Of a stretch of 64,000 nucleotides of DNA, positions 45,653 to 53,554 are shown piece by piece. The position numbers were made by a program, and so were the translations under genes. A model generated the notes under the pieces. That model was not told the DNA's origin and ran no database searches. It was given only the letters and a program-made list of their open reading frames with translations. Numbering within the stretch: the first letter of the stretch is position 1; the number at the start of each line of letters is the position of its first letter. The stretch is from assembly GCF_037126465.1 (NCBI RefSeq), contig NC_088205.1:27449482-27513481 (forward strand), given 5' to 3'. The DNA is from Ornithodoros turicata (Eukaryota > Arthropoda > Arachnida > Ixodida > Argasidae).

Positions 45653-46928
45653 CGTCAGACATCTACGTCCACCTGCTCTCGAATGCCAGCATGGATAAGT
45701 TTCCCTCGAATAAACTCAACGCCTTCACGGTAGCTTTCGATAGTCCGCTTCAGCTCTTGAATCAGTATAAAGTCGGTCTGATGGATCTCAGCATAAGTAA
45801 TGATTTTTTAAATATCGGGTACGAAAGGCAAGATGCGAAAATCGAGGTTTCTTTCGAGGACACGGTGGAAGCCGGCAGAACTTTTTATGTCACCTCGGAT
45901 CTCGAGAGGGATTTGGGAAAAGCCCTTTCGTAATTTAACGTTTCTTTCGCGTACAATAAATCGCGATACGACTTCGTCTTACCCGTGGACGTGAAAGCCG
46001 TGGAATTGGACCCTCGGCTCGCGCAGGCGCTCGACGCCTCGCATAGTGTCCCGCGAAGCAGGTCGTGCGGTGAAACCTCCCAAATTGAGCGAACGCGAAG
46101 CCACCTCCATGTTATTGGAGCACGCCGCACCCGTCGCTTTCGGCGACGTCACTCTGAATTCGGAAACCACGTCCCTACGGAACACACTCAACAAGTATTT
46201 CCAGACGCACAGGCTGGACACCTCGCTAGAATTCGCGGATAACGTCTACTCTCTGAAAACGCCGAAAGGGTTGCACGTACCGGAACCCTTTGTCAAGCTG
46301 CTACATCTCACAGCCGTCGAGGGACACGGAGAAACGCTACGCGTCTCTCTCCCCGTAGCGCGCCAATTTTCTTTCACGATCAAGACGAAAATTCCTCGAT
46401 CTTTGCAAGTACATCTGCCTCCCGGCTATTATGCGACGCCGCAAGCACTTCTGGATGCGATTAACCAGCGCGTAGGCGAACGCGCGCGCTTCAGCTTCGA
46501 CGGAACCGAACAGAAATGTAAAATTCGGCTTTCCGAGGGCACCTCCACCTTAAGACTTTCCGAGTACCTGGCCGTGCTTTTGGGCTTCGAATCGCGTACC
46601 GTGTTCACGGGGGAGGAGGAGGATGCCACGAGCTCCGTCGAGGTACTCCTGGAACCCCCGTTTCACAACATAATCGTCTACATGGATATCGTGGAAGCCA
46701 CGTACGTGGGGAGCGGGAAAAAACCGATATTAAAAATACTACCCTTTTATTACGAGAAAGACAAGCACGTCGTCACCTACCAGTTTATCTAACATCCAGT
46801 ATTTTAACCTGTCTCAATTCGAAATTCCCTCAGTGACGATCGTTCTCGCGGACGAAACGGGAAGACGTTTGCCGTTGCGGTCCAAAGGCAGAACCAATCT
46901 AACATTGCATTTCAAATATGTACCGTAA
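45649..46928 (+). pseudogene. minor capsid (penton-like) protein, three lesions
   Basis: It begins at 45649 (MTSDIYVHLLSNASMD, FTVAFDSPLQL) with the start typical of Polinton minor capsid proteins. An in-frame TAA stands at 45931-45933. A frame change near 46040 leads to the long central part (46046-46792; SLQVHLPPGYY, LSEYLAVLLGF, FHNIIVYMDIVE). A second one-base frameshift near 46790 precedes the C-terminus (IQYFNLSQF, VTIVLADETGRRL), which ends at 46926-46928. It would form the capsid vertex. It is predicted single jelly-roll from the family, not seen directly. The 3' end overlaps the next start by 11 bases. Confidence 0.8.
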
Positions 46929-47250
46929 TTCCCCCAAAATAATTCCTGTGTACACGGGACCCCTTTTCCAACGAGGGTGTGGTGTGTTGAGCAACATATC
47001 CAAGTTTATCGTTCCCATCTGGCAGCAAATAAAACCGATCGCCAAGAGAACGTTGAAGCGCTTGGCGCGGAATTTGGCCGATGGTGAAGGGATATCGCGC
47101 GCAGTAAAAAAGACGGCCATAGCAACGGGGAGAGACGTGCTGGATTCCATGGAGGGCTCTGGAAACAACAACAATGGAAAGAAACGCCGCAAAAGACAAC
47201 AAAAGGCGCCCACACACGATGCACCTGCAGATATCTTTGGTATGCCGTGA
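46918..47250 (+). CDS. pVI-like small virion protein of the Polinton-like element
   Basis: A 110-residue intact frame from ATG 46918 (MYRNSPKIIPVYTG). A Gly/Arg-containing N-terminus (PLFQRGCGV) is followed by an amphipathic helical part (IPIAKRTLKRLARNL-like region), a Gly/Asn linker (GSGNNNNGKKRRKRQQ) and a short tail. Proteins of this pattern accompany the capsid genes of Polintons/adintoviruses and are compared with adenoviral pVI. The name is by position and composition only. It lies just before the major capsid gene. Confidence 0.6.
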   Translation: MYRNSPKIIPVYTGPLFQRGCGVLSNISKFIVPIWQQIKPIAKRTLKRLARNLADGEGISRAVKKTAIATGRDVLDSMEGSGNNNNGKKRRKRQQKAPTHDAPADIFGMP

Positions 47251-47354
47251 AGGTCACACATCCGCTGCGCGCGCTCCGTCATGACGTCAATGAAAGCAAA
47301 AATACAGACGCAACGGTCACCGCATTGTCTAACGAGTGATGTGATGATATTCGA

Positions 47355-47454
47355 CGATGAAAGATGAAAGATCGTTGATTTCTTAGGCAATTTGAGGCTT
47401 TGTTTGTATCTGTCCCTTCTATGTTGTTCCAGCCTCAGAACATCAGTTTATCTC
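47355..47454 (+). mobile_element. 5'-truncated SINE inserted at the capsid start codon
   Basis: A 100-base tail segment of the tRNA-SINE (GATTTCTTAGGCAATTTGAG, GTCCCTTCTATGTTGTTCC, AGCCTCAGAACATCAGTT). It is flanked by an exact 11-base duplication ATGATATTCGA at 47344-47354 and 47455-47465. The duplicated target includes the ATG and first codons of the major capsid gene, so the SINE arrived after the viral element. The same tail is seen at 8180-8280 and 61770-61870. Confidence 0.85.
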
Positions 47455-48688
47455 ATGATATTCGAACCCGCTTCCATTCAATACGGCGTGGAAGATACTT
47501 CGTACCAACTCTTTTATCCTGTCAATGGAGTAAATAATTCCGTGATCGAATTTTCTATTCAAAATTTGCAAAGGGCACACTTGGATCTCTACGGTAGCTT
47601 CGTGTCTTTGACCGTGCGCATTGTTCGCGACGACGGGGAAGAAATGGACGAGAAAGATGTCGTTTTCCCAATAAACCACCTGTTGAGCGGCATGTTTAAG
47701 ACGGTCACCGTTTATGTGAACAACAAGCTCGTCAGTTCCAACGAGTTGTATGCCTACAGAAGTATTTTGGACGTCGTGCTTCATTCCACGCCCATGGCTC
47801 AAGAAAGAGTACACGCGGCTGGACTTTATGTCGAGGACGACGAACATTTAAAGAACGATTACGACGTCTCGTCTCGTGGTCCGAAACAACGTTACGAAGC
47901 GATGAAGGGTGGAAAATACTTTAGCCTGGTCGGACAGATCAATACCGACCTGTTTCAACAGCCGCGCCTGATGGTACCTGCCGTCGAGATTCGCGTCGTT
48001 TTCCTATTAAACAACGACGAATTTAAACTCATATCGGCCCCCAACGACAAGAAAACGTACAATTACGAGGTGGACATTAAAGAAATGCGTTACACTTGAA
48101 AAAAGTGACGCTGGCACCTCCCTATTTTTGGAATACGAGCGGCGGCTTCAGACCACGCCGGCCATCTACGTGTTACGCGCATTGGAAATCAAGGTGCGAA
48201 GCTTGAGTGCCGGGAGCTTGGACGCTCACTTAGAAAACGTTTACCCCGAAAGGGTGCCTTCCAAATTATGCGTCGCCCTGCTCGCCACGTCTGACTTTCT
48301 CGGCGACATCCAATCGAACCCCTACAAATTCTGCCATTACGACCTGTCTCATTCGATGCTCTCCGTGGACGGCCAGCAAGCGCGAGCCGAATACGACTTT
48401 CAGAACGACCTCGTCAAAATTCCCTACTTTAACTTCTTGCAAGAACTGGGTGAGAAACATTTCAAGTATAGCTAGGAGCGATTTAAAACGAACGGGTTCC
48501 TCCTCTACTTCAGCTTGGACGTGGACAAGTGTTCTTTTCCTTCGCATTTGAACGAGTGGCGAAAAGGAAACGTTCGCCTGCAATTACGCTTCGCTAACGC
48601 CCTTCCACACGCGGTCACCGTCCTCTTGATTTCGGAGTGTCCCAAGCTCATGTGCGTCGACAAGGACCGTACGGTCACCTTCCCATAG
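47455..48688 (+). pseudogene. major capsid protein (double jelly-roll), frameshift and stop
   Basis: From the ATG at 47455 (MIFEPASIQYGVED) the frame carries FPVNGVNNSVIEFSI and NLQRAHLDLYGSFVSL, typical of the Polinton/adintovirus major capsid N-terminus. A one-base frame change in the A-run near 48098 is followed by LEYERRLQTTPAIYV and FCHYDLSHSML. An in-frame TAG stands at 48473-48475, with clear coding beyond it (FLLYFSLDVDKC, LPHAVTVLLISECP) to the natural stop at 48686-48688. The expected length of about 410 residues fits the family. The protein would form the capsid hexons. The SINE insertion duplicated its start codon. Confidence 0.85.
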
Positions 48689-48693
48689 AAAAG

Positions 48694-49133
48694 ATGTACG
48701 AGAGCGACATCTTGGAACTCGTGTCCCTGAACCCCCTCGCTTCCTCCATGCTGAGAGGCATTTGCGCTTCCGACGAAGCCTTCGTTTTACGCAAGCCCGG
48801 CTATTTAATCATCAATACCGAAGAGCGAAGAAAGCGCGGGCAGCACTGGGTGCTCTACTTGAAAAACTACGACGGGTCTGCTGTGTTTTTCGACAGCTAC
48901 GCACTTCCCCCATCGAAGCAAACCTTCGAAGGACTTTACCTGCAGTGGACGAGTATAACGACAAGTGTATTCAATCACCCTTTTCGCCTTACTGCGGGCT
49001 TTTTTGTATCTACGTAGCCACACGCATGTCGAAACGCTACAGGTTGAAAAATTGTGTATCCATGTTTTCCTGTAACCACGAAGAGAATGACGAAACAATA
49101 AAACGTCTCCTCGTGAGCGAACTCGTTTCGTAA
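48694..49133 (+). pseudogene. adenain-like cysteine protease, one frameshift
   Basis: It starts at ATG 48694 (MYESDILELVSLN), five bases after the capsid stop. The catalytic His lies in GQHWVLYLKN and the Asp in VFFDSYALPP. A frame change near 48950 then moves coding into the frame holding EYNDKC and the catalytic Cys of SPYCGLFCIYVATRM; the end is at 49131-49133. The His-Asp-Cys order and the spacing define the Ulp1/adenain-type maturation protease of Polintons, adintoviruses and adenoviruses, which trims capsid proteins. AATAAA follows the Cys block inside the 3' part (about 49095). Confidence 0.85.
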
Positions 49134-49150
49134 AAATAGTCTATTTATTT

Positions 49151-49403
49151 TTTCACGACATACACAAGACGCTTGCGAGACGATCTTCCAACGTGCTGAC
49201 CCGACGCTTGCGAGACGATCTTCCAACGTGCTGACCCGACGCTCGTCGCCGCCGGTCACCGTGACGTCGAGGGATGTGTGGAGAAGCCAGTAGCGACGGA
49301 TGATAGGTCGGTTGAAACCCGCGTTGATGAGACATGGGTCGACTGTCTCTCCTCGTCTATACTTCTCCAGCAGCTCGAGCTTGTAATCTACGAAACGCTT
49401 CAT
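49151..49403 (-). pseudogene. small minus-strand gene disrupted by a 35-base tandem duplication
   Basis: The frame starts at 49403 (MKRFVDYKLELLEKYRRG) and reads LINAGFNRPIIRRYW and VSTLEDRLASV. There a 35-base unit (gcgtcgggtcagcacgttgg...) is present twice (about 49169-49238). The duplication shifts the frame; without the second unit the frame would stop a few codons after DRLASV. A minus-strand AATAAA lies nearby at about 49146, convergent with the protease gene. I recognise no family. The basic N-terminus with VSTLEDRL heptads could be a short coiled coil. Confidence 0.5.
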
Positions 49404-49606
49404 TTTCTTTGCTATCTTCCCACTGACGGTGAACAGACGTAAGGGTATTGTCTTGAGAATCGAGCGAAAGTCTCCCTCGCAGCTATCGCCGTGAATATAA
49501 TCGAATATAATCGCAGCAAGTCCCGATACATTCGCGTTTGCACAAAGGTTGCAAACCTCTGCTCGGGCGTCATGACTGAGATGGAATGAGAGTAGACAAC
49601 CTTTTT

Positions 49607-49612
49607 TTTATT
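49607..49612 (-). promoter_or_regulatory. polyadenylation signal of the Cys-rich minus-strand gene
   Basis: AATAAA on the minus strand, 17 bases beyond the stop of exon 4. It could serve both splice forms. Confidence 0.5.
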
Positions 49613-49628
49613 TCTTGTTACACATGAA

Positions 49629-50320
49629 TTAGGCTCCAGCTTTGGTTTCGTAGCCGGGAAGGCAGCCCAAATACGGACGAAGGCGCGAGTCTAACCAATG
49701 GCTGGGGTTTCTCGACCAGAGTCCACCGCAGCGACAAGTGGTCAGTTGATTGCCGATCCGCAAAAAGAAGGTCTTCGGAGGAGGCTTGAAGGTTAGGACC
49801 AGGGGTAGATCTCCCGTCAGTAGCCATTCGTAATCTGCAACGAAAGGAGCGTGAGAAACACGTTTTTTTATATCTCAAACACACACGTACAATCTTCTTC
49901 AGTCACAGAGTGACACTGATGGTCCATCTTCTCCATCTTCCTTCAATAGTCGAAGTCCTTCGCAACGTACGTCGAACGGTACCGTCCGACAGCCGAGAAA
50001 CGGGCGAATCAATCGGTCCGTCCAATGCTTTTGCTCTGAAAAAAATTTGAACGATTATAGAGCGTATTAAAAAATAACGAGGAAGCATACCTTTGGACCA
50101 CAATCCACCGCAATTGGTGCAGAAGAAGCGGGCGCTGCCAATCTCCCGAAATATGTGAGGCGGGAAAAAACCGACTTCACGCGCAGCAAAAGTGTTGTAC
50201 ACTGGAAAACGAAACCCTTCAAACATTTCGACGATGATGACGTCATGGGTATTACTTACGAGGATCTACCAAGCTGATCATGATGGCACGAGAATGACAA
50301 TCAAATGTTCGCTTCGACAT
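49629..50320 (-). CDS. spliced minus-strand gene with two alternative homologous Cys-rich 3' exons
   Basis: Exon 1 (50260-50320, MSKRTFDCHSRAIMIS) ends at a GTAAGT donor in phase 1. It can join exon 2 (50091-50201) and exon 3 (49899-50035, stop at 49899-49901). Alternatively it can join exon 4 (49629-49834), whose acceptor TTTCGTTGCAG is in the same phase. Both products contain a CxxC/CxC-GGLWS block (FFCTNCGGLWSK versus TTCRCGGLWSRN) followed by HW and RPFLGC or RPYLGC, so the two endings are duplicated exons. A minus-strand TATAAA directly precedes the first ATG, so the second ATG (50281) may be the real start. AATAAA is at 49607-49612. Function unknown; probably zinc-binding. Confidence 0.65.
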
Positions 50321-50339
50321 TTATAATAAAGCTTTGCCT

Positions 50340-50560
50340 CTCACTCTCTATGACGTCATTGAACGTGTTTGGACATGTTAAGACGTGTTTGAACATGTTT
50401 GGACGTGTTCAGACACGGGCGGCGAACCGTCGAAGTCGCCCCTGGACACACTCGTTCCTCTCACCCTCTCTATGACGTCATTGATCATGTTTGGACGTGT
50501 TTGAACATGTTGTGACGTATGTAGACACGAACCCCGCAATACGAAAAACGTCACGCAGTA
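50340..50560. promoter_or_regulatory. divergent promoter region with CRE palindromes and degenerate repeats
   Basis: Between the minus-strand Cys-rich gene and the plus-strand membrane gene lie two copies of CTATGACGTCATTGA (about 50349 and 50471). They sit among repeated TGTTTGGACGTGTTTGAACA-type units. TGACGTCA is the consensus site for CREB/ATF factors. Another TGACGTCA is in the first intron of the minus gene (about 50238). A role in regulating the divergent genes is inferred. Confidence 0.5.
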
Positions 50561-50640
50561 CAAATTAGACTGGTGGTCAGTGTGTCGCGCCCAGTGTAGA
50601 AGGATCCTGGGTTCGAATCCCACACTGGGTCTTCTCGTCG
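50560..50640 (+). repeat. tRNA-like B-box sequence, possible SINE fragment
   Basis: TGGTCAGTGTGTCGCG, then CCTGGGTTCGAATCCCACAC carries a B-box-like GGTTCGAATCC, with a CCCAGTGT/ACACTGGG inverted pair forming the arm. There is no convincing complete cloverleaf. It is probably a SINE head fragment. Confidence 0.4.
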
Positions 50641-50809
50641 TCATGTACAAGTCGGCCCAGAGTGTTAGCTAGAAATTAGTGTAATGTTTTATTCAACGTC
50701 GATGGTATCATTGTCATATGCGATATCGCAAAGAGGCGCGAAAGACGGAAGGCGGGGTGGTCAAAGTACAAACGACACCGTCGCAACGCGAGGAGAGCGG
50801 TGTAGCGAC

Positions 50810-50818
50810 TATAAAAGG
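50810..50818 (+). promoter_or_regulatory. TATA box TATAAAAGG
   Basis: TATAAAAGG about 30 bases upstream of the predicted transcription start of the spliced plus-strand gene at 50840-51809. Confidence 0.65.
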
Positions 50819-50839
50819 TACGCTGGTTCTACGACGATT

Positions 50840-51809
50840 GACAGGAAGCCCACGAGGGGCATCCATCCATCCACGACGTGAGGCGTCTCGTGGAGCAAAA
50901 TGTAAGTTGACCGTCTCTGCTGTGAGAGTGTATTCTATGTACGACATTGTTTTTCAGGAACCAACAGCCGCTGTCACCGCATGATACTGAACACACACAG
51001 GGACTCATCCCATCCTCTCTCATCATCATCATCAATCTCAAGCGTTCCTCAACTGAAGGGAAAAGTGAGCATTGTTTCGTGAGGGGGAATCTCGTACTGA
51101 TTTTGTTTGACCGCAGTGCCGCGCTGTCTCGTATGTCAGTACGACCCCATCGATGCCATGCTCGTGGCCGTAGAAAGAGAGCACGAAGCTAGAATAGAGA
51201 ATCTCGGTAACAGCCCAGTCGTCCTTTCAGATGACGACGACGACGACGACAGAGTCAGTAGTCCGCCTTTGGTAATACCTGAAACGGACGCCGACGACGA
51301 CGAACCCCCCCAGCAAACACGTATCGTTCACCGATTATCCCGTTTTGATCTCAATGCCCACACCCGGATGAGACGATCCATGCGTCGTCCTTGCGAGCAC
51401 CGTCCGCGACTAAAACCTCTTGCTCCCACACCCATCCACCCGAGAGCAAAATGCGAGCATTCAACTCTTGAGAGCGATGAGGTAGTGCGAAACTGTGGTG
51501 AGTTTATAAGATTACCTAACCATTTTGGCGTTGATGCGAGTTCTACAATGGAATTAGTTCTTTGCTATGTTACTGCAACATTATTACGCAGAAACACATT
51601 GAGTTTAGATCGCAGTGCACATACGTAACGGTCACCGTCGTACAACGTCCAGCGCCCGCGAGGTTCAAACGTGTTCTGACCGGTGCCCTGTGATCGTGCT
51701 CGTGACAGCCGCCCTTTTCTTCGTCGCCACGCTGGTGGAAGGATGTCAACCAACGGCAAGTGTCGGTTCCTTTAAACCTGTGCTACCTTTATGTTTCCGT
51801 GCCATATAA
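50840..51809 (+). CDS. spliced gene for an acidic single-pass membrane protein; ATG made by splicing
   Basis: Four exons by GT-AG junctions: about 50840-50901, 50958-51064, 51117-51497 and 51616-51809. Exon 2 ends in A and exon 3 begins TG, so splicing creates the ATG of MPRCLVCQYDPIDAM. The 191-residue product has a Cys pair (CLVC), an Asp-rich block (DDDDDDDRVSSPPLVIP), an Arg-rich region (TRMRRSMRRPCEHRPR) and a C-terminal membrane segment (CPVIVLVTAALFFVATLVEG) with a short tail. There is no signal peptide. I recognise no family. It sits between the Polinton structural genes and polB, so it is probably an accessory gene of that element. The exon model is inference from signals. Confidence 0.55.
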
Positions 51810-51850
51810 TCGGATTCACCAACTGCGCGCGCCCGACTATAATTTGAACA

Positions 51851-52075
51851 ATGTGGAGGTCGGATCGCATAGTCCGACGCAACGTCAGTGCTCGCGTGAA
51901 TGAAAGCCTACTTGCTTTAGCTTGTGCCAGTGAAGGAGGTCCAAATGTCTCGGACACATATTACAACCGTTCTCCACAGCCTCCAGAACGTGAAGAGATC
52001 GTGCATGAAAATTTCAGGACGTCTTCAGCCGGCAGGCCTAGTAAGAGCGGCGAGATCGTTGTTTTTCTAATTTGA
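51851..52075 (+). CDS. small hypothetical protein
   Basis: A 74-residue frame starting MWRSDRIVRRNVSARV, with a Ser/Pro/Glu-rich middle (NRSPQPPEREEIVHE). CTATAATTT lies about 15 bases before the ATG and AATAAA (about 52085) just after the stop. The close neighbours support a short transcript, or the 3' UTR of the membrane-protein gene just upstream. No family is recognised. Confidence 0.35.
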   Translation: MWRSDRIVRRNVSARVNESLLALACASEGGPNVSDTYYNRSPQPPEREEIVHENFRTSSAGRPSKSGEIVVFLI

Positions 52076-52327
52076 GGTTTTATGGAAATAAATATTTTCA
52101 AAACAACCACAAACTGTGACAACATGTAACATGTACAACCCAGTGTGGGCATATTCTCTGGGCACACGACGCTCCGTGTAGGCTGTCACAATGAAAGCAG
52201 TGACTCCATCATTGAAATGACGGTAAGTATGGCGATTCCAACAAGTTTTATTCCACATATCTGGCCTTCGTTTAACATCGGAAAATGAGCGTCGTCTGCC
52301 TCTTCGCAGCTACACCTTGCTACACGC

Positions 52328-52393
52328 TACCGCAGGAAGTTCCGCCCTGCACGCTGCCTTTGAGCGGCGCGCAGGGCGGAGCTTCTTGCGGTA
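52328..52393. repeat. hairpin with 23-base arms upstream of polB
   Basis: TACCGCAGGAAGTTCCGCCC at 52328 is mirrored at 52371-52393 with two mismatches over 23 bases, enclosing a 20-base loop that can pair further. It is GC-rich and about 230 bases before recognisable polB-type coding. It could be a regulatory or replication structure, or a tiny foldback. Confidence 0.6.
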
Positions 52394-52570
52394 AGGTGCG
52401 AACCGAAGGAACGCCCGGCCGTACGCAGTGGCTGCTCCGGAGAACGCGCGCGCTATGATCCCAACTTCACCCCACGGGTTATCTGTGGGAGCACACAGCG
52501 AATTCGAAACCGCGGACAAGTTGAGCATTTTTCACGGGTGTTTCGGGGATTGGCGCACGTCCCAGGTACG

Positions 52571-53224
52571 ATCGCATCATCGCATTTCGTGATCCATCGT
52601 TCCTCGCACGTACGGACTTTGGTTTGCTGGGCCTAGATGGGCACGACAATGCAGACGAATTGCTCATGTGGGAAGGGGATCAGTCGTATGCAAATTTCAT
52701 TCCTCTGTCTGGTAGGGTTCGAGATGAATCACCAGATGCAAGCCCAGAATTCCGAAACGAAGCTGAGCCTGTCCAGGGTCGTAGAATCGTTGAATTGCGA
52801 TAACACGTCGTAGAGAATCATCCCTCCGTCAGGGAGAGACGATTCCTTCCTTTCTTTGTCACAGATGAGGCATTTGACGGAACGGCTACTAGGTACACGC
52901 TTCTCTGTTCCCCGCACGACGACAACGTCGACGATTTGCGACTCTATCTACCAAGCATAGCTCCAGTAATCACGCGCGTCCTCGAAGCTTATCCAATGCC
53001 TTTCAAATTTTGTGTGTGCTCGAAGGCGCTCATGGTTAAGGACGGAGCCGACGGGCTGACTTCTCATCTCCTTCACGTGAACCTTCACATGAGAGTGGTT
53101 CATAACCGTCAAGAAATCGAAGGCACGATAAACGCTGCCATCGCAGAGTCCTCGCAACGCATAGAAAACTATGCGAGAGAAGGGTCTGGTTTCACCTCGA
53201 ACGACGTCCAATGTGTCGACTTAA
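52571..53224 (+). pseudogene. polB-type gene of the Polinton-like element, 5' part (interrupted)
   Basis: Coding-like sequence starts near 52571 (RIIAFRDPSFLARTDFG). It contains an in-frame TAA at about 52801-52803 and then runs without a break through FLPFFVTDEAFDG to the end at TTAA (53221-53224). The block PFKFCVCSKALM ... QEIEGTINAAI ... ENYAREGSGF ... VDLK is the conserved leader region that precedes protein-primed DNA polymerase B in Polinton/adintovirus-like polyproteins; this is from memory of the family. The 10.5-kb THAP transposon follows immediately. The reading frame resumes at 63758 without shift when the transposon and one TTAA are discounted. Confidence 0.7.
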
Positions 53225-53554
53225 AGGGACTATCGCATACGGAGAAATGGGTAGGAAATGGTTACGAGAATGGTTGGCATCATTCGACAATTCATTTCAT
53301 CAATTATCTTGGCTAGAAAATGTTCCTGTAATAAATAAACGAGTTTTTTCGATCAGCGAAACATCGGATGACGTCATTGTGACGAAGGCTTCAACAGGAC
53401 CAATGCGAGGTCGGCGCACCGCCGGCGCCGCTCCCCCATTTTCTCTCGGGGATATCGTCTGCTTTGTACATATGGCGTCGTGCATGTCTCTGTGTATGAA
53501 ACAACAAATTTCCTCGAAAGTGCTGTGAGTTTCGCTCAGTGGTGAAATTGCAAC

